Shown: in pieces, positions 9,876 through 20,945 of the stretch
Position numbering within the stretch: the first letter of the stretch is position 1
Layout of the letters: every line of letters starts with the position of its first letter
Assembly: GCF_016097555.1 (NCBI RefSeq)
Contig: NC_054699.1
Location: forward strand, 5,931,197-5,995,196
DNA: 64,000 nt
From: Gigantopelta aegis
Taxonomy: Eukaryota; Mollusca; Gastropoda; Neomphalida; Peltospiridae
Direction of reading: 5' to 3'
Translations under genes and position numbers: made by a program
Notes under the pieces: model-generated
What the model saw: the letters and a program-made list of their open reading frames with translations, nothing else
Databases searched by the model: none
Told to the model about the DNA's origin: nothing

Positions 9876-12800
9876 TTAGTAGACATAAGGAAGAGTGTCC
9901 AAGTTATCTTGAATGACACGTTTGGTGTACACGATCTTGTACTTTTTCTCTTCCACTTTGTTATACATCTTTCTCTTTCTTTTCTCTCGTGAAATTTTGG
10001 ATGGGTTAGTCACGGCCAGGGTACCATCTCTAGTCGGCGACAGGACCATCTCATGGATAGCTTCAAAGTGAATGAGCTGTGCATTGGCATAGTTTAGTGA
10101 AAACCCCTGGACTTTGCACACTTCTGAACCTTTGTTGGTTCTGTAGCCATAATTTTTGGGACCTCCACTGACAAATTCGGTGATGAACTGACCATCCAGT
10201 TCGTCAGTCAATTCTCCGAGATAATCTCCAAGAAGGGGTTGATAATGTCCAGGTCTGGCCACAAAGATGACAGAGTCCGTGTCGTAGTACAACACACTTT
10301 CACCCAGCTTATCCAACACACTGTATAACTTCAGTCTTGCCCAGCAGATAGTGAACGTTGCCAGAAAAACGTTGGTTTTCAGATCTTCTGGGACAAAGGT
10401 GGATTTGTGTTGGTATTCGAGCTGCAAAATGGACTGTCAACACGTGAAAGTCGATGACGTCTTTGGTGGGATCTGCCAACACCTGGAAGAAAACGTCTGC
10501 GTTGTGTTCGTGAATGAAGGCAGACTGTTTCATGTTCTGACGTTGACCATACTTCCCCCAGAAACTGTTCAGACACAGTTTAGCCAGTGAACGAAGTCCA
10601 GGGTTCTTTACAATTTTCTCTTTGTTCAGCTGAATACCCTCTTTTTCTTGGTATTGTCTGATGTACTGGTCTTTATCTTCCTCAGTCAAACACCATTCAG
10701 GCCATCCACTGGCCTCCTATTTCAATTTAAGGAAGGTGTTGATATATTTAGCAAAGAGACCACCTTCACGTGTTGCTGACTCGTACTGTGTAGTTTCCGG
10801 CCAATGGTAAACTTCGTAGATGTTGATGATTACATACCCCTTTTCTACTGCTTTGAGGATTTCGGGGATGCACCACGTTCCAATGATGCTCCTCTCTTCG
10901 CCAGACATGGCGTCTGTATTTCATGATCAGAACAGGTTCTGCACAGTGGGAACTTGAGTTTTCCATTAGAGCGGTTCGGTAAGACGGGATGATAGAGTTT
11001 TCTGGGTGGTGCCACTTTCACCTTGGCAATGCCAAAGTATTGATCTAATGGCTTGAAATCCTGGTGAATGATTTCAGGATGTTCCATGGGATACCGGCAA
11101 TACTTGTTGACCCAAGGGTACAGAGACGTAAATTCCACATACTTGTTTTCTTCTCCTTCTTTTACTTTGTAATGCAATTTGCTTGCATTCGTTATTCCAC
11201 CAAAGAAAGAGTCTCTGGGATTTAGACGATCTTTAAGATCTAATGACTTCACAAACTGTGACAGTTCTTGGCTGGATTTCAGAAGGTCGTGGAATTGATG
11301 TTCCCATATCTCGATGACTTCATACCCCTTGGTTTTTAGAACTTCTCTCTTTCTACACATCAGGGCATCAATGGACTGACTGGTTCTAGAATGGGTGGTG
11401 GTAGAACGCCGTGCTACAAGCAGCCATGGAACTCGAAGGCTGTGTTCGTCTTAGCACAATATCCATCCAGTCAGTAATGAGTTCCTAGTACCAGATGTTC
11501 CCCGCCATTCAGAGCATGTTGTATGTGGTACTTGTTCTGATTTTGATGTTGAAGCCAGTTCAATCACTGGATGGACACTTTGCTGAACTGATCTTTTGGG
11601 ATGTACCCCTCACTTGGAACTTGAGCTATGGGGCTGGGCACGGCTTCAGATTCAGCTACATTCATCCCACTATCTCTTAATTCTTGTTCCGTCAACCACA
11701 CATCTTGTGTGACCTGGATGGATCCATCCTCTCTCACCGTCATCCAGTCTGTTATTTTCTGTCCATCCGTGAGTTTGGCATGCTGGTGTTGTTTCAGAAA
11801 CTTGCTCTGAAAAATGCCCATACACACCGAGGCGATGGTGATGTACTGGGCAAAAGGGTCGATGCCACTGATGTAGCTGACTGCTTTGGTGTTGAGATCT
11901 ATCTGTTTTTCGCCGGTGGCTTCCAGCATGAGTTGTTGAAAGGCAGGCTTCTCGCAAGACAGTGACGTCAGAGACACAATACTCCCTCATTTCCTTTTGG
12001 AAGTCAAATGTTGTTCAACATTCCATTTCAGAAATTCCTGTCTTTCTTTAGATCCCATATAGTCGACACCGTACATCTGAGGGTCTGGAAACGGTCCACA
12101 GTAGTACTGATTTTCCCTGGTGTTGAAGTAATGGGGGAAATATCCCTTCTTCAGTTCTGTCAGACCAAAGGCCTTGGGGAAAGCAGCCAGCTTCATAGGA
12201 AGAAAATTCAAGCTGTCGATAATCCGGATGTTCAGACCCCTCTCCACTTGCATATACATGATTTTGGAGCCATTGTATATGATTTTTTGTAGATACATAG
12301 ACTGGTCAATTATGTACTCTAGCAGAAAATATGCATCATAGGCCTTGTTGTTGTGCGCTACGGCTGTGAAACCTTTGTGGTGATCTTGGAACAGCCATTG
12401 GCAGAACTGAATATGTGCTCCATCACCCTGGAAGATGATTTGACGGAATCCATAGGTCTCCTCACACGGTTGTTTCACATAGTGCTTTGTCTTCTTGTCA
12501 CATGTGTTGCAAGATGGACATCTCGATCCACATTCGTGGCATTTGGATTCTTCTGTGACAGGCTCCTGTTTACAAGCTTCACAGGCCGTCTGTGCAACCA
12601 GGTAGTTTGGCACGTGCTGTCGTTTCCCGCACCACGATTGCTGACAATGTTGACAGCGAGACTGGTGAGTACAGTTGTCTCCTGGGCAAATGGGATGGAC
12701 TCCACTGGGCAGGTATCCATCTTTGTATTGCAGCAGTTCGTCCTGGCAGCATTCGAAATCGTAAAAAAATGAATTTTGTGTGGACCTCAATGTGTTCTTT

Positions 12801-14011
12801 GGGAGGCTGGTAGCAGAGATGATCTTGATCCACATAGCTGTTGCAGCAAGGACATTTCCATTCTCCACAAGTGTGGAGTCGTGGATCCCTCTCACTTCTG
12901 TCGAGCATTTTCTTACAGGTTTTACACTTCCAGAAACTCTTGCATTTGGATGGTATGGTACGTCCCTTCTTGTCTTCTTTCTGTTGTTTGTGCCGCCAAA
13001 AGCAATCCAGCGATCGACAGGTCACGTGACAATGAAGACACGTCATCTGGATGTCGGTTTTAGGACAGTTTTGGCTATGACACACGATGCAGGTTAATGA
13101 GCAGGAATGATGTGTCTTGTCGTTGTATGGTTTCAAGCAATGTTGGCAAAAATACGAAGCCGAGAAGAAGCCTGTGATCTTCACAATGGCGTGGAAGTGG
13201 GGTCGTGGCGGTTCTACAAAGTATAGAAACAGTTTCGGCGATTCTGACGCCTGGTCGCCCACTCCTAGAAATTTATTACCCAGTTCTGCACTCACCACAA
13301 GGATTTGGCATCCCAAGACTTGCTCGAAGGCAGGAATGTCATTCAAACTGCATGGACGGTCAGGGGGCACTCCTGCCAGTTCGCATAATTTCAGAGCCAG
13401 TGTCTTCTGCTCTCGACGAGTTCTGGTTCTCAGATGAATATAAAATGATTGAGGGCATTTCCTGTGTTGAAGAACTAAATCGATGAACGGTGCTCTTGCC
13501 AATCTTTGCTTGAGATGCAATTCAGTTTGGCCCAGGCAACACCGATCGCACGGGGCATGTACAGGCCGTCGTCGTTCACGATTTCTACCAATGACAGTTT
13601 TCTGTGCACCGAGTTGTTGGGCCCCGTTAGATCAGTTAGGTTGACGTCAGATCTTCCACCTCTCGGAATTTGAATGGTGCCGATCTGAATGTTGAAAGAT
13701 GCATCTAACAGTAAATCTTCGTGGCTTTGCAAGACTTTTTCGATGTGAGCCAAGATGACGTCAGCATTCAGATCAGCCAGTGGTTGTAAAGGTACGACCA
13801 TAGGTGAATTCAGGGCATCGTGATGAACAATCACCCGTCCAAGGTCACTGCCTTCCAAATTGAGAGTGACTTCTTCTAAAGCGTTTTCAAACATGGTATA
13901 TAGATCGTGGTGTAATTTTTTCAGCTTCTCACCAGTTATTACCAGCAGCAAGTACTGGGGGTTTGGGTGGGAGAGGCCGATATTCTTTTGTTCAGCTTCC
14001 CCCGGGTGCAT
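9876..14011 (-). pseudogene. protein-primed type DNA polymerase B, heavily broken
   Basis: This is a Polinton/adintovirus-type PolB, which replicates the element's linear DNA. Frames in order: 14011-13475 (N-terminal), 13520-12579 (many CxxC pairs), 12895-11987 (exonuclease I YDFECC near 12750, exonuclease II NNKAYD near 12340), 11990-11564 (exonuclease III YCVSDVTVLREAC, itself crossing a frame change), 11360-10845 (motif A), 10689-10309 (motif B, LNSFWGKYGQR) and 10427-9876 (motif C, YYDTDS). In-frame TGA and TAG codons lie between 11360 and 11564. I count at least six frame breaks. Motif A reads YVEFTSLYP: the usual metal-binding Asp is Glu, another sign of decay. Motif order and total length (about 4.1 kb) fit a full gene. 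Confidence 0.9.
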
Positions 14012-14049
14012 TGCAATTGTGTACTCGGAACCGGTATTCTTTTGTCCAG

Positions 14050-15070
14050 TTCCTTATTAGAGTACGTGCTGGGCCATTAAATGCACCCTGTGCTGGGCCA
14101 TTAGTCAATGCACCCTGTGTACTGATGCAGTGAGCGTGTAGTCTGTGTGTGAATCCTAGTTTTGTGTTAAGGTTGTACCTATTATCTTAAGTCCCTATTC
14201 TAGTGAGTTCAACGGTCATTCATGACCACCCATCCCCCTCCGTCCTTCTATAGCATTGAATACAATGACGGAGGGGCAGTTAAACTAGCCTAGCTATGTA
14301 ATTTGAAGGGTTAAACCCTTATAGTGTAGGTATTGGTTTAAAAAGCCTAGTGCTTGGCATACTTAACTTTATTACCAATGCAATGAAACGACACTAACGG
14401 TGGCAAGTAGCAATTGTATACATATATGCACCAATCTTGGTACTTAGTTTGAAGAATTTTGATTCCCGCCCCCTAAATATAGGATTTTAGTAGGCTTACT
14501 TGGTTTGTCTTCAGGCTATCTGGATAGTTGGGTATCGGTTTTCCTGCATGTCTTTGCTTCTGGAACCCTAGTTGACTTACCTTACTTAGTTAGCTAGGAT
14601 GGAATGCATCAGTAATATAAAAACATGGTGCGGGTGCAAAGACAAATTCGTGCAGTTTATTTACAGTTAGGTGTAGTGGGGTTCTTGAACCGTGATTGGC
14701 TGGATTGGACCAATGAGAGTGCTGCAAAAAAATAGGCGATAATTAGTGGTGTCCTATCTTGGTTGATTATCTAACGATGTTGATTGGCTGGTCAATTAGC
14801 CAATTGGGTTACTGCGACTTCGATCCTGTCTTAGTGAAAAAAAAGGAAAAAAACAACAAAAAAACCTAGTTTCTCTAATGGAAGTGATATATACCAATTG
14901 CCAATCACGAGTTTCAGAACATGAATATATATTTACAGTAAAATAATATGGTTATCGTGGTTAGTTCTGGCTGGTACCCCCACTGTCGTACCCCCGGCGT
15001 GGAATGTCTATTGGGTCGTGATGCTTGGGGTCGCTATTCGATTTGGGGGTCTGTCCATATGGGGGATTGT
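14050..15070. other. gap between Polinton blocks A and B, no gene
   Basis: Contains short direct repeats (GTGCTGGGCCATTA near 14070-14100) and a small inverted pair (CCCCCTCCGTC and GACGGAGGGG near 14235-14275). I see no coding homology. On the block B side, a vestigial start codon at 15116 runs into a stop after three codons. Confidence 0.5.
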
Positions 15071-15075
15071 TCCAG

Positions 15076-15917
15076 CTATTTTGTTAAGTATAAACCCGCT
15101 TTAGTCATTTCGACATTCGCCGGTGCGTTCGTGCTTTTATACCATTCGGACGGGTCCGTCTCTAAACCATTAGGTCGAAGGCGCCAATGTTCGGGCGTGG
15201 TCGGTTTCAAGTCCACCAAGAGATGTCCGTAGGGCCTGTGGGTAGCTTCCTCAAACTGATGCATGAAATGACGAGTATTTTCCGGATACATCTTCCCTGC
15301 CAACGTCAGAACTTGCTGCTTGTCGATGGGGTTGTTGAACAACGCCAGGTAATGGTGGTTTCTTCTCTGTGTCGGGTCCTTGCTGTGATACAGGTTCTGG
15401 TTGATGGCGATGACGGATAGGTTTCTGTGGTGACTTCCTTCTGTGAACAGGTCGGTGATGCAAGAGTCTTTATTGGCCATACACATCAGGTCGTCCAACA
15501 CGATGAGATTTCTGACTCTGGGATCCAAATAACGATCCTTTTCCAAATTCTCAGGTATACCTCGAACAAATGTCACTCGAACGGTTGCCCCAATGATGTC
15601 GTAGAGGGGTTGCCATCGTTTGTAGAGCCAGATGATGCGCTGGGGAGGCGGCTGGATTTTACCATCCCTCAACAATTTGTATACCAAAAATGTCTTTCCA
15701 CACGACGTGGGTCCCGACACGATCATGGTGAAGGGATGTAGCAATCTATGGGGATGCTGCGCTGCTGCTGCTGTGGTGGTGGTGGTGGTGGTGGTGGCTG
15801 CTGCTGTGGTGGTGGTGGCGGTGGTGGTAGACCTTTAGCATGTTTTTGTTGAAAATGTCTTAAAATGGCGTCTCTCCTCGAGAATGTGAAACCACATTCT
15901 GAATATGTGCTATACAT
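15076..15917 (-). pseudogene. zinc-finger/packaging ATPase B, frameshifted
   Basis: The N-terminal frame (15917-15723) encodes a C2H2-like finger followed by a Pro/Gln tract. The ATPase frame (15744-15076) has Walker A GPTSCGKT, Walker B NLIVLDDLM and the sensor-like AINQN. The two frames differ, so a frameshift lies in the Pro/Gln repeat near 15740. Compared with the block C copy, the first finger cysteine is Tyr (YSEC against CSEC), so the finger is also lost. The conserved start at 15917 lies 43 bp after a TATA box. Close paralogue of the gene at 27015-26026. Confidence 0.85.
15132..15142 (-). promoter_or_regulatory. orphan TATA box (block B)
   Basis: GGTATAAAAGC on the minus strand lies 16 bp before an ATG at 15116 that reads only three codons. 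In block C the same promoter drives the C2H2/acidic gene, which block B has lost. The promoter lies inside the ATPase 3' coding region. Confidence 0.6.
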
Positions 15918-15959
15918 GACGACTCTAAATGAAATGACGATATCTGACTCACATAGTTC

Positions 15960-15968
15960 CTTTTATAG
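15960..15968 (-). promoter_or_regulatory. TATA box of ATPase B, abutting upstream gene's stop
   Basis: CTATAAAAG on the minus strand directly follows the TAAATAAA that ends the small upstream gene, so stop, AATAAA and TATA box occupy about 17 bp. Confidence 0.65.
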
Positions 15969-15973
15969 TTTAT

Positions 15974-16300
15974 TTAGAAATGCTTCTGCAGTTTCGGGGT
16001 GTTCCAACCTGTACCACTTTGTTGTTGTTTCCGTTTCAGATCGGCCTTGGCTTGCTCTACCCCCTGTTGTGTTGGGGAGACCATGACGACTTTGGGTGTC
16101 AGGGGCTTGTTCTGTTTCTCTTTTTCTTTTTTCCACGTGGGATCGTACAGTTCTAGACATCGATCCACACTGTACATGATCTGACTTTTCCCACCACGTT
16201 GAATTTCGAAGTGAGGTTGAAGTTTACCGTGTGCCTGCAGTTTATAGAAACGGTTCCACTTATCCACGTCGGGTACATATAACTTGTACTGGTCTGACAT
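15974..16300 (-). CDS. small conserved Polinton protein, 108 aa
   Basis: The ORF opens MSDQYKLYVPDVDKW and is hydrophilic, with a basic, Gln/Lys-rich C-terminus. The paralogue at 27419-27072 has 115 residues, the difference being a Gln run. I do not know its function. Its place just upstream of the packaging ATPase suggests a virion or packaging accessory role, which is inference. The frame is intact. A TATA-like box lies about 55 bp upstream. The 250 bp upstream are almost identical between the two copies. Confidence 0.75.
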   Translation of the reverse strand: MSDQYKLYVPDVDKWNRFYKLQAHGKLQPHFEIQRGGKSQIMYSVDRCLELYDPTWKKEKEKQNKPLTPKVVMVSPTQQGVEQAKADLKRKQQQSGTGWNTPKLQKHF

Positions 16301-16352
16301 GTTGCTCCTCTGAAGGTTCTACCTCAAATAACGAGTTTTCCAAAACTATTTT

Positions 16353-16363
16353 ACATATATACC
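16353..16363 (-). promoter_or_regulatory. TATA-like promoter of the small gene (B)
   Basis: GGTATATATGT on the minus strand. The block C copy has GGTATATAAG at the same place. Confidence 0.5.
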
Positions 16364-16631
16364 GTATGACGCATAAAGATATGGTACAGGAATGTTTGAA
16401 TGTGTGTGATACGTATGACCAGTGCCCCTCTTCCCAAGCACAAATCTCATCGTGAGAGCTCCCCAAAAACATCGTTACCAAAATATTACCCTTTATCAGT
16501 GTCACTACCATAGGGACACGTCCAGAGACACACTCAAGGACGCAGGACATAAATAAGAAAGCAAAACCTGTTATTCACCGTTTTATTCACAACATACAAC
16601 ATGAAAACATAGCACACAGTGTCTGAAACAT

Positions 16632-18457
16632 TTAATGTCTGAACATGTTGTTCAGATAGAGACATCTTGGAGAGAGTTTGTAATGTTCCATCACTGGGTT
16701 GTCTGTCTTCTTCCATCGGTAGACGCGAAGTCCGCAACAGTAACAGGTGATGGCATCGTGGTCTTCCATGTAGTAGAAACTGGCCTTGGCAAATTCTTTT
16801 GGTTTTTGGCGTAATTGTATGGGCCACCGAGCATACGTCAGCATCCGGGCATAGAAATGTCTCATTTCGGGACGACAGAACAAGTAACGTCTTGAATAGC
16901 AGTCTTCCTCACAGGCAGCATCTGTTTCACAGGCAGCATCCGTCTGATCTGTGGATTCATCCACGAGTTCGCCATCTTTAGTTCCAACCCCAGTATCACG
17001 TGTAGCATCCGTCTGATCCATATAATGAGTACTTGTCACAAAAAAGATAAGTTTTATGTATTTTATGATGTTAGAGGGGGTTTATATAATAAATGCCCAA
17101 TATTTTGTCATATCTGGTAGATCCTGAGCATACTGGGTAAATTGTGAAAACGTTGGGTCATAACTTTTTATGAGCAGTATATTGAGTTTCTTCAGTGGGA
17201 AAGGAAACTGCAGGTAAAAACCATGCAGGCTGTGGGAAAGGTAAATGTCACCTGTCTGTTCATCAGTGCATTTGCCAAGGTTTCCAGCAGGCAAGTTGAC
17301 TGGGCAATGGCTCTTAGGAGGTATGTTGGTTTAGTCTTTTGAACAGATAGTTTGACTATATTTCTCCCCAAGACTCAAATACAGGGCAATTTAGTTAATT
17401 GTAATTTGTTTGTGGTGATTATTAATAGGGTTGTTTATTTGTTTGTATTTAGATATGCATGTAAGTGGTGTTGTATATTAGTGCATAATATTAGGTGCTA
17501 TAACTTAGTTTTACTTTGTTATAGGGTACTTGGGTGTGTGTATAGTGTATGTTTTCGGTTGTGTAACTGACCGTATTAGAGGGTTAAAGTTAATTTGTGT
17601 TGTGCGCCAGGAGTAAATATGGTACAAAACAGGGGGTTAAGGTTAATTTGTTTTATTGTGTTACAATAGTTTTTATAAGTGTCAGACGGGCTTGATAATG
17701 AGGTGGTCGTTTATTGCCATTATTATATTAAGTGAGCCTATTTGTAGACATTTTTGTTTCAGCCTTTTGGGTTTGAGCGTGAGCCAGAACCATGCGAAGT
17801 ATGTCAGCTACGATAGCTACGATTGCTAGGTTAGCTATGCGAGCTATAACTGGGTGTGAGGGATGACACAGATGTGACCAGCGGAACTGTAGGAGAACCA
17901 TCTGCAAGAGATGTCTACAGACTAGCGTGGTGGCGGACTGTGATTAGGGTATCTGCAAGAGATGTCAACAGCCAACCAACCAAGATGTGTCTGGTCGTCA
18001 TCAAGATACTGATAGTATTCGCAATGACAGTGAATTTCAGATGAGTTTATACTGATACAAATTGAACTGGTTCAAAATGATTATTTAACTAAGGCTCGAA
18101 CATTGACTAGAAGCTAGTTGGCTCAGACTGGCTTACCATGAACACCAGAATAGTGTTTTAGGGGGTTTAATTTAAGGTTGGGGTAGTGATGTGTTTGGAG
18201 TGATATCGTCATTTTGTATATTCATATTTTGTATATAAATTTGTTAAAATGTTTTGTTGTTTGACTTGTTTCTTGGACAATATGTCTTACTGATAGTCAA
18301 TCTCTCGTCCATCTGTGACAGTACTCTTCTTCACATCTTGTTTGGTAGTCACTCTTTTACATTTGATTGTATGTCTTTCTGAACATTTGCAGACCAAGAC
18401 GTCGTCCTCGTTGCTACTGCTGCTGCTGCTAACACTGTTCGAATATTCCGATGCCAT
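16632..18457 (-). CDS. BIR-domain (IAP-like) protein, two putative exons
   Basis: Exon 1 (18457-18291) encodes an acidic, Ser-rich N-terminus starting MASEYSNSVSSSSSSNEDD. Exon 2 (17031-16632) encodes a DQTDA-type repeat region and one BIR domain with the zinc pattern CYCCG...EHYKLSPRC. A 1259-bp gap has GTAAGA at its 5' end and a pyrimidine-rich tract plus AAG at its 3' end, and removing it keeps the frame (phase 2, about 188 aa). BIR proteins of the IAP family block caspases or apoptosis signalling, so a host-interaction role is likely. No RING is visible. The block C paralogue (23723) has no gap, so the gap could be an intron or a later insertion. Confidence 0.75.
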
Positions 18458-18599
18458 TTTCTCCGTTCCAGATAGAGTGCAACAAGACACAAGAATGTCA
18501 GAATCATAAAACACGTCTGTTCTCTAGCTCAGCCACAAAGCAAATGAAGTGTAAACCACAAATCCATTATTTACCTTCGAGTTCATCCAAAACAAAATG

Positions 18600-18956
18600 T
18601 TTGTCACTCCTCTAGGTAGGTCAAGGCTAGGTGATGAGTCACACACCAAATACGACGAGGCTATGACTTACACCAAGGTCGCACACCTGCTCAGGTATAC
18701 CAGTCACTGTCCTCGAAGTCGGTCAATGCTAAACAAATCGGTCAGAGCCAGTCCAAGGACGTCAGTGCCAACCTAAGTCGGTCAGGGACACGGACAGGGT
18801 GTTATCCTCTTCAAGGTCACACACCTAAACACCTGATGTCATGGTCAGACTATGACTCGCGCCAAGGCCAGACATCTGCTAAGTGCGCCAAGGTCAGTCA
18901 CCAAGGTCAAGGTTACGGAAAGTGGGTCATGATGCCATCCAGGCCCTTATACTACT
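18600..18956 (-). repeat. right terminal repeat of Polinton B
   Basis: Built of degenerate units such as CCAAGGTCACACACCTG and GTCGGTCA. The outermost 50 bp match the block C terminus. The next six bases (GTGAGC, 18957-18962) would be the target duplication, but no left partner was found. Confidence 0.75.
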
Positions 18957-19287
18957 GTGAGCATATTTTCACATTATGTTTAACATAGAGGTAGTTGTTG
19001 TTACTTGATAATATGGCCTATTTTGTTTAACTAAAACGAATCTATGGAATAAAAACAACCGATTGAAATGTGTGTAATTACTTTGTAAATTATTTGAAAT
19101 AACACCATTCATGTAATACCATTGACTGTGGTCACGTAGCTTACTTTTAACATTTTACAGCGTTATGTTAGAATATTCGCAACTTCGACATTTTCTGTGT
19201 CCGAGTTCTGAAATTTGAAATACTGACTCCCTCAGTATTGATCTTTTAATAATAATTGTTTTTATAAACATTCATATGTTCTCCATT

Positions 19288-19293
19288 TTTATT
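19288..19293 (-). terminator. poly(A) signal of the transporter gene
   Basis: AATAAA on the minus strand about 40 nt past the stop at 19331. Confidence 0.5.
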
Positions 19294-19330
19294 ATTTTGC
19301 GCTTTGGGCAACAGTGGTGAGAAAGGGTGA

Positions 19331-19479
19331 TTACTTCAACATTTGTTCGTGTTCTCCCAAGTTCACGATTTCAATGTCTTGAACTGTGTGCTGGAGTCGT
19401 TTGGTGTGGACGTTAACTGCTAGCTGGTTGCACGTCGCTGCTAAAACTCCACAAATACTGGTCACGAAAAATGCCACGG
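19331..19479 (-). CDS. monocarboxylate transporter-like, exon 5 (terminal)
   Basis: The acceptor is CAATTTTCAG before 19479. The exon opens with a hydrophobic segment (VAFFVTSICGVLAA), which would be the last transmembrane helix, followed by a cytoplasmic tail ending HEQMLK and a TAA stop. It completes the phase-1 codon left by exon 4, and the combined text matches the last-helix region of SLC16 proteins. It is separated from exon 4 by a 13.9-kb intron. Confidence 0.75.
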
Positions 19480-19484
19480 CTGAA

Positions 19485-20519
19485 AATTGAAGAGGAAAAC
19501 AGAAGAACAGGGTCATATCTTAGGCGCTAGTGCAAGGAAGGAGTTCGAGGGTCGAACTTCCCCCATCGCCCTTCCCCCGTTTAACCAACAAAAAAAGTTT
19601 TTTTTGGGGTGTTTTTCAATACATTTTCCCGCGAAGCCCTACCCCATATTGATATTGATAACCCACATATCAATATCAATAAGGGGTAGGCCTGGAGGTG
19701 ACTCGAGATAGACTCGACCCCCCCCCCCCCCCCCCTAAATTTCAATCGCCAGTCTGGATCCAGCCCCTGCTAACATTTTTGCACACGCGCCTACAATTAG
19801 TAGGGGGACAGTGGAGAAAAAAACAAACAAAAAAACACCATCGAAGAGAGCGATCATAACCGTCCAAATGTCTGTCTAGCTCTCGAACTGCAGAGTACTC
19901 GGTATAAAATTTGGACATTTTCTGTAAGTTATGAAAATTGCCGAGAACGTTACTATAAAAACGTTGACGTGAAGTCAACAATGCTTGACGTTTTATTTTA
20001 ATATGCTTATTGATGTTAAAGTGATAATACGTACTTTCTTCGGAATTATAGTTTTAACTTTAAAAATGTGCGAACCGAATCGCTGTTTGACATTTTATAA
20101 GCATATCTTAAATATAAAAAATGCATGGATCTAATACTACGGTAATACCTAATGACGACTGCTAGTGCTAACTATAGTCCTGTTGCGATATTTGCTGCAA
20201 GTGTTTAATGGATATATATCAACAGAGGTAAGTGTTTGATTGGCGGATCCAGATTTGAGTGGGTGGGGTGTCCCACGGGTCCCGTGCCCTTTTTAATGAC
20301 TGGTGGGTTTTTTAATGTTTAATTCATCATCAATAAAACACTAAATTGTCCTAAAAGCACGTCTCTGGGCATCTTTATTTCCAAACATTTCACTGGAGCA
20401 TGTCTCCAAACCACCGTAATAGAAACTTACTGGTTATAGCCTATTAGAAATTCGAGAGAAAAAATAGGCAGTTACATCCCCTAACCACTTCCGGCGCGTT
20501 CCGGTTACAGCAAATATGG
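19485..20519. other. transporter intron 4, left part
   Basis: Contains a poly-C run (about 19719-19735) and, at 19970-20215, a dispersed repeat also present at 54130-54360 (shared GCATGGATCTAAT and CTGTTTGACATTT). No exon is seen. Confidence 0.6.
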
Positions 20520-20527
20520 CTGATGAC

Positions 20528-20937
20528 TAGGGTCTCCACGAGTACTCGAGTACTCGGGTTCGAGTCTAGCAAAGACCCGAGTCCATTCACAGGACTCGAG
20601 TACCCGTACAAGTGAGACAATGTAGAGCAACTAGTTCAGCAGTAACTAATCAACGATACAAGTTATACGATAATTATATGACTATTTGCTAGTTTCTGTT
20701 TTAATCTGGCCGTCCGTTCGTCCGTCACAATACTGAACGTATCAACGGGTTTCTAAATGCAATACAATGGCATGATTTGGCATTCATGTTCAGTGCTGGA
20801 ATTAAGCTATATAATGCAATTTTACGTTATATTCCTTTGTCTCATTATCATCTTGTGTAAGCGTCGGGTAATCGGGTCCGGGTCGAGTTTGACCCTCGAG
20901 TACTCGAGTCCAATATATTGGACTCGTGGAGGCCCTA
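20528..20937. mobile_element. hAT-like MITE, 410 bp
   Basis: Inverted ends TAGGGTCTCCACGAGT...ACTCGTGGAGGCCCTA are flanked by a perfect 8-bp duplication CTGATGAC (20520-20527 and 20938-20945). An 8-bp duplication with this terminus type fits non-autonomous hAT elements. Confidence 0.88.
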
Positions 20938-20945
20938 CTGATGAC

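Larger units (their letters stand above)
7229..14011 (-). mobile_element. Polinton/Maverick remnant A (PolB block)
   Basis: Seen here: a minus-strand run of small-ORF remnants, a zinc-finger/packaging ATPase and a type B DNA polymerase, all broken by frameshifts. PolB together with a packaging ATPase is diagnostic of Polinton/Maverick (adintovirus-like) elements. No terminal inverted repeat is visible at either end. The left side stops at a SINE, and the right side fades out near 14050. It may be part of the same insertion as block B, but its ATPase is a different lineage, so a mosaic of two elements is equally possible. Confidence 0.8.
15076..18956 (-). mobile_element. Polinton/Maverick remnant B with right terminus
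   Basis: Genes read inward from the right end: BIR, small conserved ORF, ATPase. The last 50 bp (ending CTTATACTACT at 18956) align with the terminus of block C (also ending CTACTACT, with the shared AGTGGGTCAT/AGTAGGTCAT stretch). This fixes the right end at 18956, about 375 bp from the transporter stop codon. The left terminus and its target duplication were not found. The block shares about 1.5 kb of close homology with block C (15110-16552 versus 26130-27673) but has a different gene order. Confidence 0.8.

Noticed and set aside
12353..12772. Plus-strand 139-codon ORF in the PolB region
   Set aside because: Antisense to the exonuclease domain frame, which carries recognisable polymerase motifs.
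14130..14135. GTGAGC as left target duplication of Polinton B
   Set aside because: Not followed by AGTAGTA or any sequence like the right terminus.
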